Shown here in pieces: positions 42,485 through 54,119 of a stretch of 64,000 bases of DNA. Each line of letters starts with the position of its first letter. The first letter of the stretch is position 1. Origin of the DNA: Allolobophora icterica (Eukaryota; Annelida; Clitellata; Crassiclitellata; Lumbricidae). The notes beneath the pieces are model-generated. The model did not search any database. It saw only the letters and a list, made by a program, of their open reading frames with translations, and had not been told where the DNA came from. The translations under genes and the position numbers were made by a program. The DNA is taken from the NCBI GenBank assembly GCA_963556255.1, contig OY744605.1, positions 41,545,384 to 41,609,383 of the forward strand, read 5' to 3'.

Positions 42485-43846
42485 AATGCAGATTGCTAAA
42501 CCATTTGGTATCTGTATAGTATACATGTGGTGTAGATAAGCTAGTTAAATATAGGAACTATATATATTGCATATGGCATGCAGATTGGTACATCATATTG
42601 TATCTATATATAGCATACATATGGTGTAGACCACCTAGTTACATATAGAAACTTTATAGATTCTATATAGAATGGAGACTGGTAAAGCATCTGGTATCTG
42701 TACGGTATACATGTGGTGTAGACCACCTAGTTACATGTAGAAACCACATAGATTCTATCTAGACTGGAGATTGGTAAAGCATCTGTTATCTATATGATAT
42801 AAATATGGTGTAGATCAGCTAGTTACATATAGAAGCAATATAGATTCTATATAGAATGCAAATTGGTAAAGCATCTGGTCTCAATATTGTATACATATGG
42901 TTTAGATCACCTGGTGTCATATAGATGCCATATGAATACCATCTAAAGCCCAGATGGTTTGTACATATGCATTCAATATGGGCTGTCGGGTGCAAACAAG
43001 ATGAATCCAGGGATCCCTGCCATATGTTGTCCCATATGAAGGCCATATGATTCCCATATTACTTTGCATCTGGTCTCAATATTGTATACACATGGTTTAG
43101 ATCACCTGGTGTCATATAGATGCCATATGAATACCATCTGAAGCCCAGATGGTTTGTACATATGCATTCAATATGGGCTGTCGGGTGCAAACAAGATGAA
43201 TCTAGAGATCCCTGCCATATGTGGTCCCATATGAAGGCCATATGATTGCCATATTACTTTGCATCTGGTATCAATATTGTATACATATGGTTTAGATCAC
43301 CTGGTGTCATATAGATGCCATATGAATACCATCTGAAGCCCAGATGGTTTGTACATATGCATTCAATATGGGCTGTCGGGTGCAAACCAGATGAATCTAG
43401 GGATCCCTGCCATATGTTTTCCCATATGAAGGCCATATGATTGCCATATTACTTTGCATCTGGTCTCAATATTGTATACATATGGTTTAGATCACCTGGT
43501 GTCATATAGATGCCATATGAATACCATCTGAAACCCAGATGGTTTGTACATATGCATTCAATATGGGCTGTCGGGTGCAAACAAGATGAATCTAGGGATC
43601 CCAGCCATATGTGTTCCCATATGAAGGCCATATGATTGCCATATTACTTTGCATCTGGTCTCAATATTGTATACATATGGTTTAGATCACCTGGTGCCAT
43701 ATAGATACCATATGCATACCATGTGAAGCCCAGATGGTTTACACATATGAATTCAATATGGGCTGTCGGGTGCAAACCAGATGAATCTAGAGATCCCTGA
43801 CATATGGCATCCCATATGAAGCCCATATTGTTTCCATATTACATTG
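42485..43846. repeat. inverted relative of the 127-bp satellite (about 92-bp and 195-bp monomers)
   Basis: The first part (42485-42870) has four degenerate units of about 90-96 bp beginning near GGTATCTGTATAGTATACAT. The second part has five 195-bp units starting at 42871, 43066, 43261, 43456 and 43651, differing by a few bases. The word TATGGTGTAGATCAG here is the exact reverse complement of a word in the 127-bp unit, and neighbouring words (GATTCTAT, ATTGGTA, ATCTGGTATC) keep the same order. Confidence 0.93.
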
Positions 43847-43850
43847 CTGT

Positions 43851-44489
43851 TGGGGTTGTTCAGTTTCCCTAAGCATTAACCATCTCGATCAGAGGAGGTC
43901 GAACCTATTCTCTAATGCACCGTATAGACATAATATATGCATTTAAATAATTAAATGTTATATACGCGTAAAATATAAAAATGCCTGTGGTAAGATGAGT
44001 TTTTCTTTGCGGTTGGTGTAAGATCCCATGCGCAGATCGTCCTAATCCCTACAACAGAGTTGCACTCAAAGAGAGTGTCGCTAGAACTCATTCTCCGATA
44101 GAAACTGTCTCGTGTCGCTGCATATTCAATGCCTTCTACTTCCAGACAATTTTATGCTATTTATTCAACAGGATGTCACATTACTAGTGCCAGACAATTG
44201 AATGGTCTCAACGATTGTGCTGCACTATATTCATGCAGTTGATGTACGAGAGGATGCTGCTTGGCTACATTAGAACACATCTCTACCAGTGCAAAACTAT
44301 AGAGAAGTCTGTCCCTTCTGCAGATAACGAATAGGCCTAAACATTGTAAGCATATAATGAGTGGTTAGAAGTATAAAGCGATTTATCTAAAAAAAACTTC
44401 ATTTGGTAATGCGCTATAGCACTTGAACTGAAAGGTCTTCGTCCACAGAAAATGCTTATCATATAAATATAAAACTACTCTACTTCTAA
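43851..44489. other. unassigned sequence
   Basis: Unique-looking, with no gene recognised. Confidence 0.3.
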
Positions 44490-44492
44490 TTA

Positions 44493-44550
<58 letters not shown>

Positions 44551-44616
44551 GGGACAATAATATATCGGCAGAATATATATATGTTCAGCCGATATGTAAT
44601 AGTCCCGTATATATTT
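44490..44616. repeat. (TA)n tract and adjoining inverted repeat
   Basis: About 50 bp of TA, followed by a foldback. CGGGAC (44550-44555) and ATATCGGC (to 44569) pair with GCCGATAT (44588-44595) and GTCCCG (44602-44607) around an AT-rich loop. Confidence 0.8.
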
Positions 44617-45120
44617 TTATTCGGTTGAAAGCCGTCCATTTCGAAACAGTATCGATCACTAGGACTTTGTCTTTAATGCCTCTTCATCCAACGACCGGCG
44701 CAGACTATAGGGGCCTGCATAAGATCGATCAATGATTTAGGGGAGGGTGCATGCGATAAATTATCCTGATGGGTTATCTACTGTGGAACATTCTTGCGTT
44801 CCTGCGCTTCTTATAATCTCCGTCATCTGCCTAATGTATTGTTGCAATTTTCTGCGGCATATATAGGATGACAACGGAGGCTGTGCCAGTCATCCGTGAA
44901 GCATAAAACTGATCCAAGATATCATCCTGACTGTATAGGACTGCGGCGGCGGCGTCGTGTCTACGTGCGACAGTTGTATGAGCAGCCGAATCGAGTTTCG
45001 ATCGAAATGGAAATTCAATTTCACAAAATTCCCGATCCGTCACTTTGTGAGATTTGTATTTGAGATGATGCATTCATAGGAAACATGGAAAGAAGTCTTA
45101 GTTTTGAAAGCTGATGATTT
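44617..45120. other. unassigned sequence, locally GC-richer
   Basis: The segment 44860-45040 is GC-richer and open on the minus strand (44831-45073), but no domain or splice pattern convinced me it is an exon. Confidence 0.3.
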
Positions 45121-45123
45121 GGT

Positions 45124-45480
<357 letters not shown>

Positions 45481-45499
45481 TGATGATGACGACAACGAC

Positions 45500-46274
45500 G
45501 GTAATATTGCCAGAAAATTAGAACCAAGCATTAGATCATTACATCTTAGATTAGCAGTATAATGAGCAATTTAACATTTGAGATTGTTGATTTTTTAATG
45601 CGGCAAAGTCAGAACACTGTCTCTGCTTCTTTTGTTTCGAGCGTTGGCAGCTGACAGCATCTTTAAATTGCACAAGCCGCTGGAAGATGCGCCACTGATC
45701 CCGAGAATTTTGAGCACTTTCAAGCTGACTGGAGTATGGCAAGAGCTCCAAGAACCGTTTATGAGCTTATTTGTAAGGTGGCACTTATGGCCGTAACGCT
45801 GTGATGATGATGACGATTATGGTGATGGTGGTGACTGAGATGCCGACTTTGGTTATGATAAGATGACAGTGATTTTGTGTTCAAATTGCATCACAACAAT
45901 ACTGAAAACAACAAGAAACAAAAAAGCTTTTTATTTAGAAACTCTATTATCGGGAACATAGAACGAGAACAGGCCTATAATCTAGGCCTATAGTCTAAAC
46001 GTTGCATACAGACCTACACTGATATTCTAAACACGACTTTCTAAACGTATACGTCTAAATTTACATAATGATAGAATCGAAAGTGTGGCGTTGTATCTTG
46101 GTTAGGGTGCCTTCTAACCCTGCCCATATAGGGTCATATATTATAGAGCCCACGTGGAACCCATCTAATGCCCATGGAAATGCTGGCAGAGAAGCAACAT
46201 TCTGCATACCAGAGTTGAAAATCGAGGGAAGAGATTTTAACGGATTCGTTTACTTTTAGTCGCCAGTCGCGTGT
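45500..46274. other. presumed synapsin intron 1 sequence
   Basis: No exon recognised. It lies directly downstream (minus strand) of the splice donor at 46280. Confidence 0.4.
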
Positions 46275-46280
46275 ACTCAC
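46275..46280 (-). promoter_or_regulatory. 5' splice donor of synapsin exon
   Basis: On the minus strand the exon ends ...ACGGACTG and the intron begins GTGAGTAC, a near-consensus donor. It splits a Trp codon (TG|G), fitting the conserved His-Thr-Asp-Trp of synapsins. Confidence 0.85.
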
Positions 46281-46591
46281 CAGTCCGTGTGTCGGTCGTC
46301 AATAATGAGCAGGACTTTGCATCGGTCTTTGTTGAAGAGAATTTTCTGGGCGGCTGCCGGCGAAGACCCTGTCTGAGAGAGAATCCCTCGCGTGACGCCC
46401 TGGACGGCCGAGAAGGAGGGGAAGCTGGGGGCGCTCGGTAGGCCGATCTTTTTGCCGAGGTTCAGCCGCTGGATGTCCTGTTCGTCCTGTCGCTCGCTGT
46501 AAAGATCGTCCGAACTGAATCGGCGTCGCAAAAAGTTCATTCCCGTCGAAAAGTTATCCCGCAGCGTAGACATCCTATCGAACACACGCAT
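46281..46591 (-). CDS. SYN: synapsin, first coding exon
   Basis: Synapsins are synaptic-vesicle phosphoproteins that tether vesicles to each other and to actin. The minus strand encodes about 103 residues. MNFLRRRFSSDDL (from residue 18) matches the conserved N-terminal A domain with its RRxS site (Ser26) for PKA or CaM kinase. PSAPSFPSF (53-61) resembles the Pro/Ser linker, and CKVLLIIDDRHTDW (about 90-103) matches the start of the central C domain. The exon ends at a GTGAGT donor. Possible starts are Met1 (46591), Met7 (46573) and Met18 (46540); Met18 aligns with the vertebrate start and has a purine at -3. The remaining exons should lie to the left on the minus strand; none was identified here, so intron 1 is long or the exons escaped me. 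Confidence 0.85.
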
Positions 46592-47474
46592 GATTAAATC
46601 TCTTGTCTGTTTCGTGACATTCTACAAAAACCTATAAAGCATCCTGACTACGGCTTTTGCTGTTTGTGCATTGAACCAGGAATGTGCAGATATTACATAA
46701 CATTGTAATTGTAATCGTATTATAGGCTACATATCCGGATATCTTCAGCGCTCAAACAAGCTAAATCATGGGAACCAGCTTATTCACAGGCGCTGTTATA
46801 TATAAATAGGACTGCAAATGTGTTGTGGTCAAATTGTTCCCGTCGCAACGTTATCCCTCAGCGTCGAGTTGTAATTTGTTATTTACGAATTCTGTATGCG
46901 GTGTGTTGTATTGTGATTCTAAGGTTTACATCTTTAATAAATATAATTATACTTGGGCGTAACGACTTGCGCAATTATCAATTATGACATTTCTATTTCT
47001 ATTCTCATACTCAGGCAGAATATTCTGTAATAAAGCTTCTTTTATAGGCCAACTGGTGAAGAGGCACGAGAACTTATAATGGAGCTTCTAGCACTTTATA
47101 GGGCCTACCCTTAATGTGGATTAAAGGACTTCGCTTCTTCTGGTCAAGAATGGCATTATATGTAATTTGACTGCAGCGATGCAGCAGATCCCATCTTTTC
47201 AAAACCATTGAAACACTGACGGACCACGCATCCTATAGGGGCCTAAATCACACGTCCTAAGCACAGTACTTGTTCAGTATTAAGCTTGTATCAAAGCCAT
47301 CAGTTGGTTTCGAAATAGTTTACTTTCCATCCATTCACCAATCCATCATCCACTGCGCACGCGTTGACCCCTGCAAGGGTTCAGTTATCCAGCGCTGCAT
47401 TAGCGCTTTACAGCAGAACCATGTACATACCTAATAAACTCCATCATATCGGCCATAAGCCAGCATGGCTTATT
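46592..47474 (-). other. probable 5' UTR or first-intron region of synapsin
   Basis: No coding segment seen. It lies between the promoter-like CpG-rich segment and the coding exon. Confidence 0.4.
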
Positions 47475-47760
47475 TCGGCGCCATCTTGTTACGTCCAAAG
47501 TGATTTCCGGCGTCTACGGCCGTTCTAGAAAGAACCAAGAGCTTCACGTTATGAATCTAATCCCAGCCCACGATGCGTTGCCGCCGCCGCCTCAATTCAA
47601 CCGGGGAGCGCAGAGGCCGTCTTCTGGCTTCGCCCCGTCTTTGATTCGTCGATAAATTTCCCGGCATCCTTGGCGCATGCGCATGCGCACTAAGCCGCTC
47701 ATTGGTCGTCCATAGAGACGTGATAGCGGGGTCACGTGATACTATGGCCGCGCGCGTCAA
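47475..47760 (-). promoter_or_regulatory. CpG-rich TATA-less promoter candidate (synapsin)
   Basis: It is clearly more CpG-dense than its surroundings. It contains a palindromic NRF1 site TGCGCATGCGCA (47678-47689), a CCAAT box on the minus strand (47701-47705), an E-box CACGTG (47733-47738) and a YY1-like AAGATGGCG on the minus strand (about 47479-47487). These are usual for TATA-less animal promoters. It lies about 0.9-1.2 kb upstream of the minus-strand synapsin exon. Use by a divergent plus-strand gene is also possible. Confidence 0.6.
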
Positions 47761-48332
47761 TCACGGCCGCGTTTCCATTCCGTCTCTCGGATGACTTTAA
47801 TGCTGGCTATATGGCCGCAGTGTATTGATTGGGAAACGCATCCCTTCGGAGGGGAAGGAAGGCCGTACGTCCGTCGGTCTAGCAAAGGCTCGACGGTGTT
47901 TGAAGTGCACGTCTTGGCACAATAGCAATCAGTGCCAACACGCAACAACACGCCAACCTCTTTTGCGATCCATACGACCACAAAGGCTTATACGGCTACG
48001 CCTAGAGGACGTGCATTCAAATGACAATGAAGCTTAATTGACACGTATACGCGCTTATCACACAAACACAGGCGAAGAGTGGGCGTAAAATTTATCTTAT
48101 TCATACACAGATTGCATACAAGAGCGTCGGCGCGATTCAGAACCTACGTCTGTATAATAGGATGAGTGATTGCTTGTAATGTAATTCAGTGCATAATGCA
48201 TTGTGATGTAATGGACTATTGTAGTCAGTTCGACATGTTACTTGAAAAGCCCCTTTATAAAAGCCTGCCCGTGAAGTGCCTACGTTTGGAAGAGCGGTGT
48301 TACGCATGTCACTGTTTGCATTTGATATATAT
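47761..48332. other. unassigned sequence
   Basis: CpG density falls off. Small open frames show no motif. Confidence 0.3.
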
Positions 48333-48340
48333 AGTAGATC

Positions 48341-48491
48341 CATTGGCGTAATTTGTGGGGTGGACCCCCACTTTTTGAATGATGCCAATCAATATTTTAT
48401 TAAGTGCCTTCCCAGAGATCGAAGTCACCGTCTTGCTTCGTGTACGTAAGCAATTGGTACCCCCACTTTTTAGACCAAAGTTACGCCCCCA
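48341..48491. mobile_element. hAT-like MITE with perfect 8-bp TSD (GTGGGGGTACC family)
   Basis: 151 bp, starting CATTGGCGTAATTTG and ending AAAGTTACGCCCCCA. It is flanked by identical 8-bp repeats AGTAGATC (48333-48340 and 48492-48499). The body contains, in reverse, the TCTGGGAAGGCAC and AAAAAGTGGGGGTACC words of the dimer at 30977-31612. It is an internally shortened copy in the opposite orientation. Confidence 0.9.
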
Positions 48492-48499
48492 AGTAGATC

Positions 48500-48950
48500 T
48501 GTCATGTTTTAAACTCCGTTGGTATCCAAATATATTGAATGAAATAACTAAAAATAAATGTATTGTTCATTCTTAGTCCTTCTTAACGCATTAAACACGT
48601 GGATCTGCAGTGTACAACGTCAGCTCTAAGTCCACTGATGGGAATTCGAATATCGGATTCTTTGTGTTTGCAAATTGCAAGTGCCTGTCAGCGCAGATCT
48701 TCTGAAATCTTCTCTCTTTTCTCTGCCATCATTCAGACTACCGAGATGCAGCTTTTACAAGAACACTAGGGCGCTACACAAATGTCTAGACGCAAATAAA
48801 CAACGCATTCGGCGATGTACTGACTTCTTATTAGTTTCACTGATTGCCATTGTGCCCAGCCGCGTACTTTATCATTCGTGTTTACTTCAATAAACATATA
48901 ATTTTTGCCGGAATGTTATTGGCCTGTATCACGTATTTACATGCATATAT
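48500..48950. other. unassigned sequence
   Basis: No feature recognised. A CAATAAACATATAA word near 48888 resembles the SINE 3' ends elsewhere. Confidence 0.3.
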
Positions 48951-49799
<849 letters not shown>

Positions 49800-49962
49800 A
49801 GATAGATAGAGAGATGCAGAGAGATAAAAGGGCAGAGAGAGGGAGACGGAGAGAGAGAAAGGGCAGAGAGACAGAGAGAGAGAGAGGCAGAGAGATAAGG
49901 GCAGAGAGAGACAGAGGCAGAGAGAGAAGAGGAGAGAAAGAAAGGGAGATAAAGAATAAGAG
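49800..49962. repeat. purine-rich GAGA tract
   Basis: Imperfect GAGAGA/CAGAGA/AAGGGCAG words. Frames across it are low complexity. Confidence 0.85.
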
Positions 49963-50224
49963 TTAGAATGAGAGGGGGCAGACGCCGAAACAAAGAAACT
50001 ACGAGAAACGGAGAAGAAATCCGATCGTAAAATTTCACAAAGTCTAAAATTCTGAACAAGAAAGTGCAAAGTCCAGATCCAAGCAAATAATATTTTGTTC
50101 AGATGTACTGAGGTTAAGAACAAACTCCTCTCTGCGCCGGACTTTAGAGAAAGTTTTCAATTTGGTTTCATCTAGAATTTTGTTGTAATCGATTTTGCAA
50201 TGCTTAGAAATGAGTGACGATAGT

Positions 50225-50345
50225 GCTTCATTCATTCATTCATTCATTCATTCATTGAGAACATTTATATATCGCCTCTCCAAGATAATTATTCAGAGAT
50301 GCTCTCGGCGCAACCTCGGCGGAAAGAACAATAATTTTCTAGTGT
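50225..50345 (-). mobile_element. SINE 3'-end fragment
   Basis: On the minus strand GAGCATCTCTGAATAATTATC and GGAGAGGCGATATATAAAT are followed by (TGAA)n. This matches the ends of the SINE-like copies at 4181 and 26887. Confidence 0.5.
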
Positions 50346-50411
50346 TTGTAGAAAGTGTACACATAATCTCCAGCTAAGACAAGACACAGATCGTCAAGGT
50401 GTGTGCAAAGA

Positions 50412-50549
50412 GAACAACTAATTCACCCGAGCAGTGGGATGAAGATGTCTACAAATCTGAAATGTGACAGCACAACTCGCGTAGTTGTGCTGTCCCATTT
50501 CAGATTTATAGACATCTTCATCCCACTGCTCGGGGTGAATTAGTTGTTC
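50412..50549. repeat. near-perfect 66-bp inverted repeat (hairpin)
   Basis: The left arm 50412-50477 and the right arm 50483-50549 are separated by only 5 nt (CGCGT). I count two mismatches and one single-base indel across the arms. It lies directly beside the minus-strand LINE fragment. Confidence 0.95.
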
Positions 50550-51990
50550 TACTAATAAACGCATGGACAAGAGTAAGTGCAGAATTATGTTAGAGAGAAC
50601 GAAAAATGACCCGCAATTGGCGCACAGATGAGTGATGGAAGCGTGGGGAAAATTATTGGATATCACCAAAGAATCCATTGTTTTTAGCTCCAGTCCATTA
50701 CCCAGCATATAAATTGAGTTTTAGACGCACTGAGACGCAAGCGATTGGACGACATCCAAGCCCCCAAGCGCCACTATAGCCCGCTGCATTGCGGCCGCCA
50801 AAGTAAGATTATCAGATGTCGGGTAATACAGAAAAGCCTGGATATCATCAGCATAGGGTTGACTCAATGCACAACAGGAGGCCAGGACAGTTGCATTGTC
50901 ATCACTTTGTACACTGATGACTCATTAGTGCACAAAATTTACAGCAATGGCCGAGAACAGCCTTACGGCAGACCAAAAGGTGTGGAGACCAAGTGAACCC
51001 AAAGATGCATGGAACAGGACATGCGGCCATCCAAAAAAGAACGAAGCAGTCACGTGGCTGACCAGAAGTGTCAATAGAGACCGACCAACTATGAATTAAA
51101 ATGTCGTGATCGACTGAGTCATAGGCCGCACTGGCATCAAACAAAGCTAGAATGGTAACTTGGACCCTAACCCGTAACCATGGCGCTATTTATATCCGAA
51201 GCAGGCGAATCAAGAGGAACTCAATAGGCCTAGAATGGTTTCTCGTAAAACGTGACTGATTAGCCAGGAGCAAATTGTTTTGAATCCACGTTATTTGACA
51301 TGCTACAGTTTAAAGGATTTTTAGATGGATATGTAACAACAGAAATAAGTCGGTATAGTTAGTCATATATCACTTAGATTAAGCCCTTCACTCTTCAAAG
51401 AAGGAATAATGGAGAACCGGTAGAACGTCATCTTGCAGCGAAAGGTTACAGAGGAGAGCAAGGAATGGCAATAGGTCCATCTGAAATTCCCGCACAAGGA
51501 AAGGTGGTAGGGTATCAAGCTCACAGGACTTCGCTGGAGACGAAAGAATGAGATCACCGAGTTTCTCACTGAAGACGGCGCCCAGGTCAGACAGGACTTC
51601 CGGAGGAGCGGAGCTGGAGATGTCATCATGAACGGAGTTAATCTTGGCTGTAGAGTACTTCATGAGCTTCATAGCCGTGAATGGTGGAGCAGCTGTGGCG
51701 CTGCCCTATAGAACGGCCAAGGACGCTATTGATCGTAGACCACAGCTTTCTGGACACTTGATCCTGACGTGTAATGATAGTTTCCCAGTATTCGCGCTCC
51801 GTTTTTCTGAATCTTGAATGCATCGCTCTGATGGAATATTGATCCAAGATCTGCCGAGGATCCCAAACCCTGAATTGTCTTTCGAGCTGTCTGGTCTGGA
51901 GACGCAAACACTGCATTCAGCATCAATGATAAACCAGCCATTCAGCCATGATAGACCGATAGGTAGGTATGCAGAGGAAATACCAAATAA
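50550..51990 (-). pseudogene. decayed CR1/L2/Jockey-type LINE
   Basis: Minus-strand fragments in order: LERQFRVWDP and YWETIITRQDQVSRKLWSTIN (pre-RT); APPEVLSDLGAVFSEKLGDL and SPAKSCELDTLPPFL; DASAAYDSVDHDIL (RT motif A region, near 51110); CRKAVLGHCC in place of the GVPQGSVLGP block; YADDIQAF (RT motif C, near 50850); and CANCGS-like sequence near 50600. At least four frame changes are needed. It is the longest LINE relic here and includes the linker before RT. Confidence 0.8.
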
Positions 51991-52184
51991 TAAGGACTTA
52001 CTATGTAGGTATAATAAGAAGCAAGCATTAAATATTATAGTCAACGAGCACTATATATTCAGTTTAGATCCACGAACAGCAGAACGCCTTTTATCAAACT
52101 CAAACGGACAGACATTGACACATTGCTAAAAATAATTTGCAAAGGAACATCTCGTGCATTCATATATATCTATAATAATTTGCC

Positions 52185-52448
52185 GATATTAATGCTCTAT
52201 ATGATATATATATATATATATATAATGCATATCGCACAAATATCTATATATAGTTAATTTGATTTGATGCGCTGTGCCTCCTTCGACCTTCACGTCCATG
52301 CCACTCCCCAGCAGCCCACCCTCCCTCCGACCATGCATCCTTCGTAACTAGATGCTCAGTGATTATACGACGGTCAGACTGACTCTTCCAATAAGTGGAA
52401 GCTTTGATAGATTGGCTTCCGTGCATGATGGCGACGACTAAGTATATA

Positions 52449-52487
<39 letters not shown>

Positions 52488-52500
52488 TTCTTGAAAAAGA
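52185..52500. repeat. (TA)n-rich region around a GC-rich island
   Basis: TA runs at about 52195-52225 and 52443-52488 flank about 190 bp of GC-richer sequence with no recognised content. Confidence 0.75.
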
Positions 52501-52829
52501 CACGCAACTAATCAATTGTATTTATATGTATTGCATTGACATTCGTAGTTTAATTATAGATATCTGAGAGGGTTGATATTTCAATGTTTTTATATAATGT
52601 GTAGACATGCATATGGACTTGATATTCATAATTTTAGTCATAGATATTACTATACTCATGGTCGGTATAGTCACCTGGTCCGTCTTTTAAACAAACGCAT
52701 AGACCAGCTATAATCGCTTGCATATGGGTCTTAATTCCATGTATAATTACATATATTTTCAATCAATATTCGTCGGTTTAAAGAAGATTGTGAACGCGCT
52801 TTCTTAAAGCATTGACATTTCCTGGTTCC

Positions 52830-53834
52830 TGCTCCGTTTGACCTGCCCCATGGCTCTGTTTTGGGTCCCCTATTGTACATACTGTATACTGCTGACCTTG
52901 GTCCCCTCTTGACGGCCAGTGCAGTCCTAAGTCAGTCCTACGCGGATGACCTCCAAGCGTATGTCCACTGCTTGGCATCGGCGGCTGCTGCTGCAGTTCG
53001 AGAGATCGCCCGGGTGGTGGGGAATTTGGAGGCCTGGATGTCCTCAAACCGTCTACGGTTAAACCCGGCAAAGACCCAATATATCTGGTTTGGTACACCC
53101 CAACAGCTTGCAAAAATTAACCTTGAGGCTCTGGGACTTGAATTCCCCTGGGTTTCCTTTGCCTCCTCAGTACGGTATATCTTGGTGTAATTCTGGATCA
53201 AGAGCTCACATTCATGCGACATATTAATTTGTTTTGTCGGGACTGTTATTATCAACTTCGTCAGTTAAGGGTAGTCTCCCGCACTCTGACGCAGGCGGTT
53301 GCTTCCACCCTTGTCCATGCGTTTGTGGTTTACCGTCTGGACTATTGTAGCGCCCTTTACGCTGGCCTTGGGTGCTTGGACCGGGTTTTGCGTGCAGCCG
53401 CACGTCTTATTGGTCGCATCCTCAGATTTGGTCAGGTTTCTCTTTATATGCGGGATGTTCTGCACTGGCTCCCTTTCCCGCTGCGTATCGCCTACAGGGT
53501 CTCTGCATGCACTGGTTAGGCGTTGTCTGGAGGGACTCCCCCCACCTGCGGGAGTTGTGTCGCCCTTCCTCGGGGTCTTGCGCGATCTGCTCTTCGCTCG
53601 GCTGACCAAGCCGAGCTCTTGGTGCTCCGCGCGCGGACTGCAGCCATTATGCAGCGCCGTTCTTTTTCGGTCGCTGGCCCCGCAACCTGGAATGGCCTTC
53701 CTGTTGCACTACGCCTGGTCCCTACGACTCACACTACCTTGTTTCTTACAAACTTGAAAACTACTGTCTTTAGCCGTGATTGGACTAGGAGCGCTCCTGA
53801 GTAGATCACCTTGAAGGGCGCTATATATAGCTCC

Positions 53835-53837
<3 letters not shown>
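52830..53837 (+). pseudogene. 5'-truncated CR1/L2/Jockey-type LINE with intact 3' end
   Basis: The plus strand encodes HGSVLGPLLYILYTADLGP, SYADDLQAYVHC (RT motifs B and C), then SSNRLRLNPAKTQYIWFG, then YRLDYCSALYAGL, RAAARLIGRI and VLHWLPFPLRI, and a final FSVAGPATWNGLPVALR block. At least three frame changes are needed. The 3' UTR ends GGGCGCTATATATAGCTCC followed by (AAT)n, the expected LINE tail. 5' truncation just before motif B is typical of aborted reverse transcription. Confidence 0.88.
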
Positions 53838-53929
<92 letters not shown>

Positions 53930-53930
53930 T
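53838..53930. repeat. (AAT)n tail of the LINE
   Basis: About 90 bp of pure AAT directly after the LINE 3' UTR. Confidence 0.97.
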
Positions 53931-54004
53931 TATTTAAGTTGGAGTTTATGTTGATCAGTTTTAATTAGCATTCGTGTATGGACGCTTGATTGACCAATAA
54001 ACGA

Positions 54005-54073
54005 ATATATATATATACATGCATATAATAGCAATGCTTAGTAGTATACATATATACTAAGCATTGCTGTGAA

Positions 54074-54117
<44 letters not shown>
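54005..54117. repeat. (TA)n tracts and a 14-bp perfect hairpin
   Basis: AGCAATGCTTAGTA (54030-54043) and its exact reverse complement (54055-54068) surround an 11-nt loop, with TA runs on both sides. Confidence 0.9.

Positions 54118-54119
<2 letters not shown>

Noticed and set aside
42819..43826. Series of 60-codon minus-strand frames with period 195 bp
   Set aside because: The period is divisible by three, but every unit carries its own stop and the units vary freely. This is satellite DNA.
44831..45073. Possible further synapsin exon on the minus strand
   Set aside because: The segment is GC-richer, but the peptide does not resemble the synapsin C domain and no matching splice sites were found.
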